Positions 45,076-53,959 of a stretch of 55,888 nucleotides of DNA are shown one piece after another. Numbering within the stretch: position 1 is the first letter of the stretch; every line of letters starts with the position of its first letter. Source of the stretch: Oscillospiraceae bacterium (GTDB lineage Bacteria; Bacillota; Clostridia; Oscillospirales; Oscillospiraceae); assembly GCA_022800525.1 (NCBI GenBank), contig JAAWQM010000013.1, positions 1-55,888 on the forward strand, written 5' to 3'. The notes below the pieces were generated by a model, which did not search any database, was not told the origin of the DNA, and saw nothing but the letters and a program-made list of their open reading frames with translations. The translations under genes were made by a program, and so were the position numbers.

Positions 45076-45522
45076 ATGAAGCCGAAAAGTGAAAATTACA
45101 TAACCCTGGAATTTCTGAGCCGCAGCGCCAACGAGGCGTTTGCCCGGGGAGCGGTGGCCTGCTTCGCCGCCCAGCTGGATCCCACTCTGGAGGAGCTGGG
45201 GGACATCAAGACCGCCGTCAGCGAGGCGGTGACCAACGCTATCGTCCACGCCTACCCTGACCGCCTGGGGAAGATCGCGGTAAAAGCCCGCATCCTGGAG
45301 GGGAACGTGCTGGAGCTGAGCATACGGGACTGGGGCAGGGGCATCGCGGACGTGGAAAAGGCCCGACAGCCCCTCTATACCACCGGCGGCGAGGATCGCA
45401 GCGGTATGGGCTTCACGATCATGGAGAGCTTCATGGACCAGCTGACCGTCCGTTCGGAGGAAGGGAAGGGGACCCGCGTCACCATGCGCCGGCGCATTCA
45501 GACCCGCCGGCCCCGGCTGTGA
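45076..45522 (+). CDS. spoIIAB: Anti-sigma F factor and protein kinase SpoIIAB
   Basis: 148 residues with a GHKL ATP-binding fold: EAVTNAIVHAYP (N box), IRDWGRGI (G1) and RSGMGFTIMESFMD (G2). It binds sigma F and phosphorylates SpoIIAA. ATG 45076 follows AGGAGGGAG. The Arg-rich C-terminal tail overlaps the start of sigF by 4 bases (GTGA), so the sigma factor and its inhibitor are coupled at translation. Confidence 0.96.
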   Translation: MKPKSENYITLEFLSRSANEAFARGAVACFAAQLDPTLEELGDIKTAVSEAVTNAIVHAYPDRLGKIAVKARILEGNVLELSIRDWGRGIADVEKARQPLYTTGGEDRSGMGFTIMESFMDQLTVRSEEGKGTRVTMRRRIQTRRPRL

Positions 45523-46223
45523 CGGCGGAGACGCTGGATCTTCTGGAGCTTGCCAAGCGCGGGAACGAGGCCGCCGCGGCCAAGGTGCTGGAGGAGAACA
45601 GCGGACTGATCTGGGCGGTGGTCCGCCGGTATTTCGGCAAGGGGGTGGAGCCGGACGATCTGTACCAGCTTGGATGCCTGGGGTTCATCAAGGCGGTGCG
45701 GGGCTTCGACGCGGAGTACGGGACCCAGTTCTCCACCTACGCCGTGCCCAAGATAGCGGGGGAGATCCGGCGGTACCTCCGGGACAACGGCCTCATCAAG
45801 GTGGGGCGCAGCCTGCGGGAGCAGAGCGCCGGCATCTACACCGCCCGGGAGCGCCTGCGGACCACCCTGGGGCGGGAGCCGACGCTGTCGGAGCTCAGCG
45901 AGGCCACCGGGCTGACGCCGGAGGAGATCGCGGTGGCGGAGCTGGCGGCCGCCCCGCCGGACAGCCTCCAGCAGGAGAACGCCGACGGCCTGACCCTGGA
46001 GTCCACCCTGGCTTCGCCGGCGACGGAGGAGCAGCTGCTGGAGAAGATCGCCCTGCGCGCGGCCATCGACGCCCTGCCGGAGCGGGAGAAGGAGACGATC
46101 CTCCTGCGGTTCTACAAGGGGCTGACCCAGCAGCAGTGCGCCAGAATCCTGGGGGTCAGCCAGGTGCAGGTGTCCCGGCTGGAGAAGCGGGCCATTGAGA
46201 AATTGCGGCAGGAGATGGGATAG
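45519..46223 (+). CDS. sigF: Sporulation sigma factor SigF
   Basis: 234 residues. Region 2 (DDLYQLGCLGFIKAVRGFD, FSTYAVPKIAGEIRRYLRD), a short region 3 and region 4 (LPEREKETILLRFYKGLTQQQ, then QVSRLEKRAI) match sigma F. It directs early forespore genes. The start is GTG 45519, overlapping the spoIIAB stop, with no separate ribosome site, so translation depends on spoIIAB. Presence of the operon shows that the organism belongs to a spore-forming line. Confidence 0.96.
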   Translation: MTAETLDLLELAKRGNEAAAAKVLEENSGLIWAVVRRYFGKGVEPDDLYQLGCLGFIKAVRGFDAEYGTQFSTYAVPKIAGEIRRYLRDNGLIKVGRSLREQSAGIYTARERLRTTLGREPTLSELSEATGLTPEEIAVAELAAAPPDSLQQENADGLTLESTLASPATEEQLLEKIALRAAIDALPEREKETILLRFYKGLTQQQCARILGVSQVQVSRLEKRAIEKLRQEMG

Positions 46224-46225
46224 TA

Positions 46226-46256
46226 AGGCGGCTGGAGCGGTCCGGCCGCCTCTTTT
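46226..46256 (+). terminator. Terminator of spoIIA operon
   Basis: AGGCGGCTGGA and TCCGGCCGCCT form an 11-bp stem with one G-T pair and a GCGG loop, followed by CTTTTTG. Confidence 0.88.
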
Positions 46257-46331
46257 TGCGCGGAACAGCGCATATGCCGGGAGTGTAGCGGGCCGCAAGG
46301 GAGAACAGGGGAAAGCATTCCTTCCGATTGG

Positions 46332-46360
46332 TTGATTTTCCTGTTTGGCTGTGCTATAAT
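46332..46360 (+). promoter_or_regulatory. Promoter of the acetyltransferase gene
   Basis: TTGATT (46332-46337), 17 bases, TATAAT (46355-46360), about 80 bases before the ATG. Confidence 0.78.
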
Positions 46361-46440
46361 TTGAAATGGTTTATAGAAGTAAACAGTTATTCAGCGATTT
46401 GAGAAGGGCAGCCTTGAATGCGTTTCATAAGGAGAGGGAC

Positions 46441-47022
46441 ATGAAAATTTCGTTTGATGGGGGCATCCTGCGGGATTATCAGCTTTCGGATGTGGAAGAT
46501 GAGGTCCGCTGGACAAATACGGATACCGCTTGGTTTTATGCGGACACTCCATGGATGACGCTGGAACTTGTAGACCCGGATGAACTGCGCACGGATATGA
46601 CTCAAATCATATCCGGCCTGACCGAGGATACCATCCGATGGCGGTTTGAGATTGAAGTGGGCGGGCGGCATATCGGCATGGTGTCCTCCTACTATCTGGA
46701 CGAGAATTTTGAACCCACCCCATGGGAAGCTGTCGACCAAAGCAAAAATGCGGAAGGGAACCGCTCCGTGCGGGGGCTTGGCATTGAAATCTGCGAAACG
46801 GCTTTCTGGGGCAGAGGAATCGGCGCAAATGCCCTGACCGCTTTTATGGAGTATTACCGTAGCTTTGGGGAACGCCGCTTTTTTCTGGAAACATGGAGCG
46901 GTAATGAGAGGATGCTAGGATGCGCCAGGAAACTGGGCTTTGCGGAAGTAAAACGGCAGAAGGGCGCTTATACTGTGGCTGGTAAAGCATACGATGGATT
47001 GGTGCTGGAAAAGCGTATTTAG
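46441..47022 (+). CDS. GNAT-family acetyltransferase (RimJ/RimL-like)
   Basis: 193 residues. GNAT core: GGRHIGMVSSYYLDE, then GLGIEICETAFWGRGIGANAL (acetyl-CoA loop) and WSGNERMLGCARKLGFAEV. The RimJ/RimL-like RLGFxEV ending suggests N-terminal or small-molecule acetylation. ATG 46441 follows AAGGAGAGGG; the open frame starts earlier but has no ribosome site there. GC content is lower than its neighbours, hinting at transfer. Single-gene unit with promoter and terminator. Confidence 0.88.
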   Translation: MKISFDGGILRDYQLSDVEDEVRWTNTDTAWFYADTPWMTLELVDPDELRTDMTQIISGLTEDTIRWRFEIEVGGRHIGMVSSYYLDENFEPTPWEAVDQSKNAEGNRSVRGLGIEICETAFWGRGIGANALTAFMEYYRSFGERRFFLETWSGNERMLGCARKLGFAEVKRQKGAYTVAGKAYDGLVLEKRI

Positions 47023-47138
47023 TGCGATCGTTAAATTGCGGGCGGCGGCCAATCCCTGTTTGCCATCAATGATTCTTATAATGGGCAGCATTCTGTCAAA
47101 ATCACCGGACTGAGTTCGAATGCGCCTTTCAGTTGATC

Positions 47139-47175
47139 GGGGGATTTCACTTTTTGATGAAATCCCCCTTTACAA
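47139..47175 (+). terminator. Terminator after the acetyltransferase gene
   Basis: GGGGGATTTC and GAAATCCCCC with a 10-base loop, then TTTACAAATTTTTTT. The rest of the 312-base gap (47023-47334) holds this and the following promoter; otherwise nothing recognised. Confidence 0.85.
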
Positions 47176-47216
47176 ATTTTTTTGAGAGCGATTTATAAAA
47201 AACCTATCGTTCCCTG

Positions 47217-47245
47217 TTGACTTTAGTAGTTAAAAGTGATAAAGT
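47217..47245 (+). promoter_or_regulatory. Promoter of the acyl-CoA ligase operon
   Basis: TTGACT (47217-47222), 17 bases, TAAAGT (47240-47245). The direct repeat AAGTGAT covers the -10 region and may be a regulator site. Confidence 0.55.
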
Positions 47246-47334
47246 GATCCTTGCTGATGGGATGCGCATGGGCCTTCACGGACGCGCGGGGGCTTTTCGG
47301 CGATATTTTGCGCACGATAAATGGGAGGAACGAT

Positions 47335-48972
47335 ATGGTCATCACTGATTTTCTGGAACGCAACGCCCGCCTCTACGGGGATGAGACGGCCCTGGTGGAG
47401 CTGAGTCCTTCGGAGGAACGGGACAGAGCCGTCACCTGGCGGGAGGCCAGCCTGATTGAGAGCGCCCAGCCGGACGCGCCCTACCGCCGGGCCCTGAGCT
47501 GGCGGGACTTCGACCGCCGGGCAAACCGCTTCGCCAACCTGCTCCTCAGCCGGGGCGTGGAGCGGGGGACCAAGGTGGGTATTCTGATGATGAACTGCCT
47601 GGAGTGGCTGCCGGTGTATTTCGGCGCGCTGAAGGCGGGGTGCGTGGCGGTGCCGCTGAATTTCCGGTACTCCGCCGACGAAATCAAGTACTGCCTGGAG
47701 CTGGCGGATGTGGAGGCGCTGGTGTTCGGCCCGGAGTTCGTCGGGCGCATGGACGCCATCCAGAACCGTCTGCCCCAGGTGCGTATGATGTTCTTCGTGG
47801 GCCGGGACACGCCCGCTTATGCCGAGAACTGCTTCAAGCTCATGGGATTCTGTTCCTCCAGCGCGCCTCCGGTGGCGCTGACGGAGACGGACTGCGCCGC
47901 CATCTATTTCTCATCCGGGACCACCGGCTTTCCCAAGGCCATCCTGCATAACCACCGTGCCCTGGTATCCTCCTGCGAGACGGAGCAGAGGCACCACGGC
48001 CAGACCCGAGACGACGTGTTCCTGTGCATCCCGCCGCTGTACCATACCGGCGCGAAAATGCACTGGTTCGGCAGCCTGATTTCCGGGAGCCGCGCGGTGC
48101 TGCTGCGGGGTGTGAAGCCGGAGTGGATCCTGCGGGCGGTCACGGAGGAGAAGTGTACCATTGTGTGGCTGCTGGTGCCCTGGGCCCAGGACCTGCTGGA
48201 TGCCATCGACTCCGGCAAGGTGGACCTGGACAGCTACCTGCTGGACCAGTGGCGGCTGATGCATATTGGCGCACAGCCGGTACCGCCCAGCCTGATCAAG
48301 CGCTGGAAGCAGATTTTCCCCCACCACCAGTACGACACCAACTACGGCCTCAGCGAGTCCATCGGCCCTGGCTGCGTCCACCTGGGCGTGGAGAACATCC
48401 ACAAGGTGGGCGCCATCGGCGTACCGGGCTACCACTGGGAAACCAGGATTGTGGACGAGCAGTGGAACGAGGTGCCCCAGGGTGAGATCGGCGAGCTGGC
48501 GGTGAAGGGTCCCGGTGTGATGCTGTGCTACTACAAGAACAAGGAGGCCACCGACGAGATTCTGAAGGACGGCTGGCTCTACACCGGCGACATGGCCCGC
48601 ATGGACGAGGACGGCTTTATCTTCCTGGTAGACCGGAAGAAGGACGTGGTCATCTCCGGCGGCGAGAATATCTACCCGGTCCAGATTGAGGATTTTCTCA
48701 GAAAGTATGACAAAATCAAGGACGTGGCCGTCATTGGCCTGCCGGAGCCCCGGCTGGGCGAGATTGCGGCGGCGGTCATTGAGCTCAAGGAGGGGGTGTC
48801 CTGCACGGAGGAGGAGATCAACGGCTTCTGCAAGGAGCTGCCCCGCTACAAGCGTCCCCGGAAGGTCATCTTTGCCGAGGTGCCCCGGAATCCTACCGGG
48901 AAGATCGAAAAGCCTGCCCTTCGTGAGAAGTACTGCCACGGCAGGCTGGTAGAAGCGCAGATCAATAACTGA
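47335..48972 (+). CDS. AMP-forming acyl-CoA synthetase
   Basis: 545 residues of the ANL adenylating superfamily. Core motifs in order: YFSSGTTGFPKAILHNH (P-loop), TNYGLSESIG, GWLYTGDMARMDEDGF, the hinge DRKKDVVISGGENIYP, and NPTGKIEK with the catalytic lysine. It would join a carboxylic acid to CoA through an acyl-AMP. ATG 47335 follows GGGAGGAAC. A sodium:solute symporter gene begins 31 bases later, so uptake and activation of one acid are probably linked. Close relatives act on fatty or aromatic acids; substrate not fixed. Confidence 0.92.
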   Translation: MVITDFLERNARLYGDETALVELSPSEERDRAVTWREASLIESAQPDAPYRRALSWRDFDRRANRFANLLLSRGVERGTKVGILMMNCLEWLPVYFGALKAGCVAVPLNFRYSADEIKYCLELADVEALVFGPEFVGRMDAIQNRLPQVRMMFFVGRDTPAYAENCFKLMGFCSSSAPPVALTETDCAAIYFSSGTTGFPKAILHNHRALVSSCETEQRHHGQTRDDVFLCIPPLYHTGAKMHWFGSLISGSRAVLLRGVKPEWILRAVTEEKCTIVWLLVPWAQDLLDAIDSGKVDLDSYLLDQWRLMHIGAQPVPPSLIKRWKQIFPHHQYDTNYGLSESIGPGCVHLGVENIHKVGAIGVPGYHWETRIVDEQWNEVPQGEIGELAVKGPGVMLCYYKNKEATDEILKDGWLYTGDMARMDEDGFIFLVDRKKDVVISGGENIYPVQIEDFLRKYDKIKDVAVIGLPEPRLGEIAAAVIELKEGVSCTEEEINGFCKELPRYKRPRKVIFAEVPRNPTGKIEKPALREKYCHGRLVEAQINN

Positions 48973-49003
48973 CAGAAGAGAAAAGAGAGTTAGGAGAACC
49001 CCT

Positions 49004-50551
49004 ATGGATTTCGCCATCAAAATTATTTTGCTCTTATTGTTTTTTGGCAGCATGACCGCCATTGGCCTCTACTGCCGCCGCCACGCCACCGACGTCAGCG
49101 GCTTTGTCCTGGGCGGGCGGAGCGTTGGACCCTGGCTCACCGCCTTTGCCTATGGCACCAGCTATTTCTCCGCTGTGGTTTTCGTGGGCTACGCCGGGCA
49201 GTTCGGGTGGAGATACGGCGTAGCCGCCACATGGGCTGGCCTGGGCAACGCGTTCATTGGCTCGCTGCTGGCCTGGGTGGTTCTGGGGCGCAGGACCCGG
49301 GTTATGAGCCAGCACCTGGACAGCGCCACCATGCCGGAGTTTTTCGGCAAACGGTTCGACAGCAAGGCCCTGAAGCTGGCCGCTTCCGTCATCATCTTTA
49401 TTTTTCTCATCCCATACACCGCGTCGCTGTATAACGGCCTTTCCCGTCTGTTCGGCATGGCGTTTGATATCGACTATTCCATCTGCGTCATTGTCATGGC
49501 GATTCTGACCGGTATTTACGTCATCGCCGGAGGCTATATGGCCACCGCCATCAACGACTTTATCCAGGGTATTATCATGCTGGTGGGCATCGTGGCCGTC
49601 ATCCTGGCGGTGCTGAACAGCCAGGGCGGTTTCCTGGCCGCGCTGGAGAAGCTGGCTCAGGTCCAGGGGGACAGCGCCATCCCCGGCGTGTACGCCTCCT
49701 TCTTCGGCCCGGACCCTGTGAATCTGATGGGCGTGGTTATCCTGACCAGCCTGGGCACCTGGGGCCTGCCCCAGATGGTACAGAAATTCTATGCCATCAA
49801 GAGCGAGGCTGCCATCAGCAAGGGGACTGTCATTTCCACCTGCTTCGCCGTGGTGGTGTCCGGCGGCTGCTACTTCCTGGGCGGCTTCGGGCGGCTGTTT
49901 TCGGACAAAATTGACATAGCCGCCAACGGCTACGACTCTGTGATTCCCACCATGCTGTCCGGCCTGCCCGCGATTCTGATTGCTATTGTAGTCATTCTGG
50001 TGCTGTCCGCCTCCATGTCTACCCTGTCTTCTCTGGTGCTGGCCTCCAGCTCCACCTTGACATTGGACTTCATAAAGGGTAATATAATCAAGGATATGGA
50101 CGACCGGCGTCAAGTCAAGTGGATGCGCGGCCTTGTGGTGGTGTTCATTGCCATCTCCGTGGCGCTGGCGCTTATCCAGTACAAGTCCAGCGTGACTTTT
50201 ATCGCGCAGCTGATGGGTGTGTCCTGGGGCGCGCTGGCGGGAGCGTTCCTGGCGCCGTTCCTGTACGGACTGTACTGGAAGCGGACAACCAAGCTGGCAT
50301 GTTGGGGCAGTTTTGTATTTTCTACTGTAGTGATGCTGGCGAACATTTCGCCCTTGAAGGGCAGTTTTCCGGTTTTGCTTCAGTCGCCCATCAACGCTGG
50401 CGCGTTCTGCATGATTGCGGGATTGGTCATTGTTCCGGCGGTGAGCCTTTTCGCCAAGGCCCCCAGTCAGAAGCGGCTGGACGATATTTTCTCCTGCTAC
50501 GAGCAGAAGGTCACAGTCACGGTGAGGGATTCCATCGGGGAGCAGCGCTGA
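49004..50551 (+). CDS. Sodium:solute symporter (SSS family)
   Basis: 515 residues with about 13 membrane helices: LGGRSVGPWLTAFAYGTSYFSAVVFVGYAG (signature start), IAGGYMATAINDFIQG, and LGTWGLPQMVQKFYAIKSEA. It belongs to the PutP/PanF-like SSS family and would import a carboxylate, amino acid or vitamin with sodium. Because it directly follows the acyl-CoA ligase, an organic acid substrate is the best guess. ATG 49004 follows TTAGGAGAACC. Confidence 0.92.
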   Translation: MDFAIKIILLLLFFGSMTAIGLYCRRHATDVSGFVLGGRSVGPWLTAFAYGTSYFSAVVFVGYAGQFGWRYGVAATWAGLGNAFIGSLLAWVVLGRRTRVMSQHLDSATMPEFFGKRFDSKALKLAASVIIFIFLIPYTASLYNGLSRLFGMAFDIDYSICVIVMAILTGIYVIAGGYMATAINDFIQGIIMLVGIVAVILAVLNSQGGFLAALEKLAQVQGDSAIPGVYASFFGPDPVNLMGVVILTSLGTWGLPQMVQKFYAIKSEAAISKGTVISTCFAVVVSGGCYFLGGFGRLFSDKIDIAANGYDSVIPTMLSGLPAILIAIVVILVLSASMSTLSSLVLASSSTLTLDFIKGNIIKDMDDRRQVKWMRGLVVVFIAISVALALIQYKSSVTFIAQLMGVSWGALAGAFLAPFLYGLYWKRTTKLACWGSFVFSTVVMLANISPLKGSFPVLLQSPINAGAFCMIAGLVIVPAVSLFAKAPSQKRLDDIFSCYEQKVTVTVRDSIGEQR

Positions 50552-50581
50552 GGCTCTGTCCCCCTGCCGGGGGACGGGGGC

Positions 50582-50635
50582 GTACTTTCCCCCCAAGGGA
50601 AAAGTACCGAAAGCTTTCTCAGGGATCCCCTGAGA
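50582..50635. repeat. Palindromic repeat cluster downstream of the symporter
   Basis: Hairpin GTACTTT..AAAGTAC (50582-50607), related to the one at 38702, then TCTCAGGG-ATC-CCCTGAGA (50617-50635). No T run follows, so they are repeats or processing signals more than terminators. The gap 50552-50873 has no gene I can support. Confidence 0.55.
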
Positions 50636-50823
50636 AACTCTGAATACGGGAGCGTTTTGAAACGCTGCGACGTACCGGGGTTGTTCTCCTGGCAGTGCTT
50701 ACCCATGTGCGCCAGCGCCTTGCGGCTGCGGGACATCGTCTGGCATCGCACAATCCCTGCAGAGACGGGTAATATCTGGCCGCATCCCAAGGGCAGAACC
50801 GAGGTAACGATAATGCGTTGCAG

Positions 50824-50842
50824 GGGCGCACAGCGTGCGCCC
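50824..50842. repeat. GGGCGCAC palindrome, dispersed repeat copy B
   Basis: GGGCGCAC-AGC-GTGCGCCC, with the same arms as 38967-38985. It lies 32 bases upstream of the iorA start and would form a hairpin in its leader. Confidence 0.65.
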
Positions 50843-50873
50843 GCGCTTCCCATAAACAATAGGAGGAAAAGTG

Positions 50874-52616
50874 ATGAAACAACTACTTTTGGGCAACGAA
50901 GCGGTGGCCCGCGGCCTGTGGGAGGCCGGGTGTGCCTTCGTCTCCAGCTATCCTGGCACACCCAGCACAGAGATCACGGAGGCTGCCGCCAAATATCCGG
51001 AAATCTACGCCGAGTGGGCCCCCAATGAAAAAGTCGCCATGGAAGCCGCCTTCGGCGCGTCCCTGGCGGGACGCCGGAGCTTCTGCGGCATGAAGCATGT
51101 GGGTCTCAACGTAGCCGCCGACCCGCTGTTCACCATCTCCTACACAGGCGTCAACGGCGGCATGATTATTGGCGTGGCCGACGACGCTGGGATGCACTCC
51201 TCTCAGAACGAGCAGGATTCCCGCCATTACGCCAAGGCGGCAAAGCTGCCTATGCTGGAACCCAGCGACTCCGGGGAGGCGCTGGAGTTCACCAAACTGG
51301 CCTATGAGATGTCCGAGCAGTTTGATACGCCTGTCATCATGAAGATGTGCACCCGTATATCCCATTCTCAGAGCGTGGTGGAGCTGGGAGAGCGGGAGGA
51401 AGCCGCGCAGAAGCCCTACAAAAAGGACCCTGCCAAGTATATCATGATGCCCGGCAACGCCAAACGCCGCCATCCAATCGTGGAGGAGCGTCTGGCGAAA
51501 ATCGCCGATTGGGCGGAACACGCTTCCGTTAACCGTATTGAGGCGGGCAGGGACTATAAATTGGGCATCATTACATCCTCAACCAGTTATCAATATGTTA
51601 AGGAAGCCTGCGGCGATACATACCCGGTGCTGAAGCTGGGCATGGTCTGGCCTCTGCCGGAAAAGAAAATCCTTGCGTTTGCCAAAACAGTCAGCCTGCT
51701 GGTAGTCGTTGAGGAGTTGGACGGCTTCATCGAGGACCGCTGCCGGGATCTGGGACTGGCAATGGCGGGCAAGGCCAATTTCCCGCTGCTGGACGAGCTG
51801 AGTCAGAACATCATCGCGGAGCAGCTCACTCACGAAAAGCGGTCCGGCATCAGACTGGACGAAAACATTCCGCCACGGCCTCCTGTCATGTGCGCGGGGT
51901 GCCCCCATAGAGGATTGTTCTACACCCTGAAAAAGAACAAGCTGACAGTCCTGGGAGATATCGGCTGCTATACGCTGGGCGCAGTTGCGCCCCTGGGTGC
52001 CATGGATACTACCATCTGTATGGGCGCGTCCATCTCCGGCCTCCATGGGTTCAATAAAGCCAACGGCGGCGAGAGCGAGGGCAGAAGCGTGGCCGTCATT
52101 GGTGACTCCACCTTCATGCACTCTGGCGTGACAGGTTTGATTAACACCGCCTGCAACGAGTCCAACTCCACCGTCATCATCCTGGACAACTCCATTACCG
52201 GCATGACTGGTCATCAGCAGAATCCCACCACAGGCTTTAACCTGAAGGGAGACCCCTGCACCAAGATTGACCTGGAAAGCCTGTGCCGCTCTATTGGCAT
52301 CAACCGGGTGCGGGTAGTAGACCCTTACGACCTGGCCGCCTGCGACCAGGCGGTGAAAGAGGAGCTGGCGGCACAGGAGCCGTCTGTCATCATTTCACGC
52401 CGGCCCTGCGCACTGCTCAAATATGTCAAGCACCCAGGACCGATTGCCTCAGCCCCGGACAAGTGCGTGGGCTGCAAGTCCTGTATGCGCATCGGCTGTC
52501 CGGCCATCAGCATTGCGGGCGGCAAGGCGGTTATCGACAGCACCCTCTGCACGGGCTGCGGCGTATGCACGCAGTTGTGCAAGTTTGACGCTCTTGGCGG
52601 GAAGAAGGAGGCGTGA
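50874..52616 (+). CDS. iorA: Indolepyruvate ferredoxin oxidoreductase alpha subunit
   Basis: 580 residues. The N-terminal pyruvate-ferredoxin-oxidoreductase-like domain starts LLGNEAVARGLWEAGCAFVSSYPGTPS; the C-terminal thiamine-diphosphate domain has GDIGCYTLG, the GDSTFMHSG site and LDNSITGMTGHQQNP. It ends in a two-cluster ferredoxin domain (CVGCKSCMRIGCP and CTGCGVCTQLC). With IorB it decarboxylates aryl 2-oxo acids to aryl-acetyl-CoA while reducing ferredoxin. ATG 50874 is 7 bases after AGGAGG; a GTG one codon before is less likely. Confidence 0.96.
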   Translation: MKQLLLGNEAVARGLWEAGCAFVSSYPGTPSTEITEAAAKYPEIYAEWAPNEKVAMEAAFGASLAGRRSFCGMKHVGLNVAADPLFTISYTGVNGGMIIGVADDAGMHSSQNEQDSRHYAKAAKLPMLEPSDSGEALEFTKLAYEMSEQFDTPVIMKMCTRISHSQSVVELGEREEAAQKPYKKDPAKYIMMPGNAKRRHPIVEERLAKIADWAEHASVNRIEAGRDYKLGIITSSTSYQYVKEACGDTYPVLKLGMVWPLPEKKILAFAKTVSLLVVVEELDGFIEDRCRDLGLAMAGKANFPLLDELSQNIIAEQLTHEKRSGIRLDENIPPRPPVMCAGCPHRGLFYTLKKNKLTVLGDIGCYTLGAVAPLGAMDTTICMGASISGLHGFNKANGGESEGRSVAVIGDSTFMHSGVTGLINTACNESNSTVIILDNSITGMTGHQQNPTTGFNLKGDPCTKIDLESLCRSIGINRVRVVDPYDLAACDQAVKEELAAQEPSVIISRRPCALLKYVKHPGPIASAPDKCVGCKSCMRIGCPAISIAGGKAVIDSTLCTGCGVCTQLCKFDALGGKKEA

Positions 52617-52618
52617 GC

Positions 52619-53191
52619 ATGGCGACGAAAAATATCATGATCGTCGGTGTAGGCGGTCAGGGGACGCTGCTGGCCAGCAAGCTGCTGGGTGGCCTGCTGC
52701 TGGGGAAGGGCTTTGATGTAAAGGTCAGCGAGGTCCACGGCATGAGCCAGCGGGGCGGCAGTGTGGTGACGTATGTCCGCTGGGGAGAGAAGGTTTATTC
52801 ACCCATTATTGACAAGGGTCAGGCGGATGTGATCCTGTCCTTTGAGCTGCTGGAAGCGGCCCGCTGGACGGAATATCTCAGGCTTGACGGACGGATCATC
52901 ACCAACACCCAGCAGACGAACCCCATGCCGGTCATCACTGGCGCGGCAGTATACCCGGAAGGGCTGGTGGAGAAGATGCAGGCCGCAGGGCTGGAGGTGG
53001 ACGCCATTGACGCGCTGTCTCTGGCGGAGGAGGCCGGGAGCAGCAAGGCGGTGAATATCGTCCTGTTGGGCAGGCTGTCGAAGTGGTTTGATTTCACCGA
53101 AGAGGAGTGGCTGGCGGCGATTGAGAAGAGCGTACCGCCAAAATTCCTGGAGATGAATCAAAAAGCGTTCCACCTGGGGCGGAACGCGTAA
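52619..53191 (+). CDS. iorB: Indolepyruvate ferredoxin oxidoreductase beta subunit
   Basis: 190 residues, the gamma-domain protein of the 2-oxoacid oxidoreductase family: IMIVGVGGQGTLLASKLLG, then VSEVHGMSQRGGSVVTYVRWG. ATG 52619 is 7 bases after AAGGAGG; an in-frame GTG 6 bases earlier is too close to the ribosome site. Pairs with iorA to form the working enzyme of aromatic amino-acid fermentation. Confidence 0.95.
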   Translation: MATKNIMIVGVGGQGTLLASKLLGGLLLGKGFDVKVSEVHGMSQRGGSVVTYVRWGEKVYSPIIDKGQADVILSFELLEAARWTEYLRLDGRIITNTQQTNPMPVITGAAVYPEGLVEKMQAAGLEVDAIDALSLAEEAGSSKAVNIVLLGRLSKWFDFTEEEWLAAIEKSVPPKFLEMNQKAFHLGRNA

Positions 53192-53196
53192 TACAG

Positions 53197-53224
53197 AACG
53201 GGGGACAGTCATCTGTCCCCCGTT
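53197..53224. terminator. Hairpin between iorB and the vitamin transporter gene
   Basis: AACGGGGGACAG and CTGTCCCCCGTT form a perfect 12-bp stem with a TCAT loop. It lies between two converging genes; T runs on either side are poor. Confidence 0.65.
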
Positions 53225-53249
53225 GTTAAAACATGGATAGGCCGGAAAA

Positions 53250-53855
53250 TCACTCAGCGATCTGATAACGGGGCGCATGGAGCACAAAACGGTCCAGCAC
53301 CGCGCTTAAAGCCGCGCTGACAATGACGCCCACGATCAGCTCCACAGCCACATTGACGGAGAAAAAGCTGACAAAAATGGCCCAGAAGGAACCGCCGCCG
53401 AGGACGGAGTCCTTAAAGAAGGCAACCACCAGACCAATAAACAGGATAGAATTGGTCAGCGTCCCGGCTACGGCGGTTCCGATGAAGGCGGCGGCACCAT
53501 TCCTGGCAGTCTTCATCAGGAAGGGGAACAGGACGCCCGCCACCACGCCGATCAGGATGCGGGGGACAAAACAGGCGATGACCGTGCCGGCTGCGTTGGC
53601 CGCGAACATAGCCGCGCCGGAGATGTCGCCCATAAAGCACTGGGCCAGGCTGGTTGCGCCGAATACCGCGCCTAAAAGTCCGCCCCGCACGGGACCCAGG
53701 GTTATGCCGCCGATGACCACGGGAATTACCAGGAGCGTAATGGACATCGGTCCGATGCGCAGATAGCCCAGAGGGGTAAAGGCCATCAGGAGGATAATTG
53801 CCGCCAGTACCGCCGTCAGTGCGGTCTCGCGGACTTTGCTGCTAATGTTGCTCAT
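53250..53855 (-). CDS. panT: ECF transporter S component, probable pantothenate (PanT)
   Basis: 201 residues with about six membrane helices (TAVLAAIILLMAFTPLGYL, then GPVRGGLLGAVFGATSLAQ). The fold and length match substrate-binding S components of energy-coupling factor importers, which use shared EcfAAT motors encoded elsewhere. Pantothenate is inferred from coaX lying next to it, which encodes the first kinase acting on that vitamin. ATG 53855 follows AAAGGAGAC. Convergent with iorB. Confidence 0.78.
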   Translation of the reverse strand: MSNISSKVRETALTAVLAAIILLMAFTPLGYLRIGPMSITLLVIPVVIGGITLGPVRGGLLGAVFGATSLAQCFMGDISGAAMFAANAAGTVIACFVPRILIGVVAGVLFPFLMKTARNGAAAFIGTAVAGTLTNSILFIGLVVAFFKDSVLGGGSFWAIFVSFFSVNVAVELIVGVIVSAALSAVLDRFVLHAPRYQIAE

Positions 53856-53959
53856 GTTTTTGTCTCCTTTTGAGGGTATTTCACCTCGCGCTGCCGTCTC
53901 TATTGTTAGAGTACGGCGCGCAAAATATGTATAACAACGGCGGATGCCGTCATTATCAT

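Noticed and set aside
49034-50596. 520-codon frame antisense to the sodium symporter
   Set aside because: Its product is His/Gln/Gly-rich, as expected for the reverse complement of a hydrophobic membrane protein gene.
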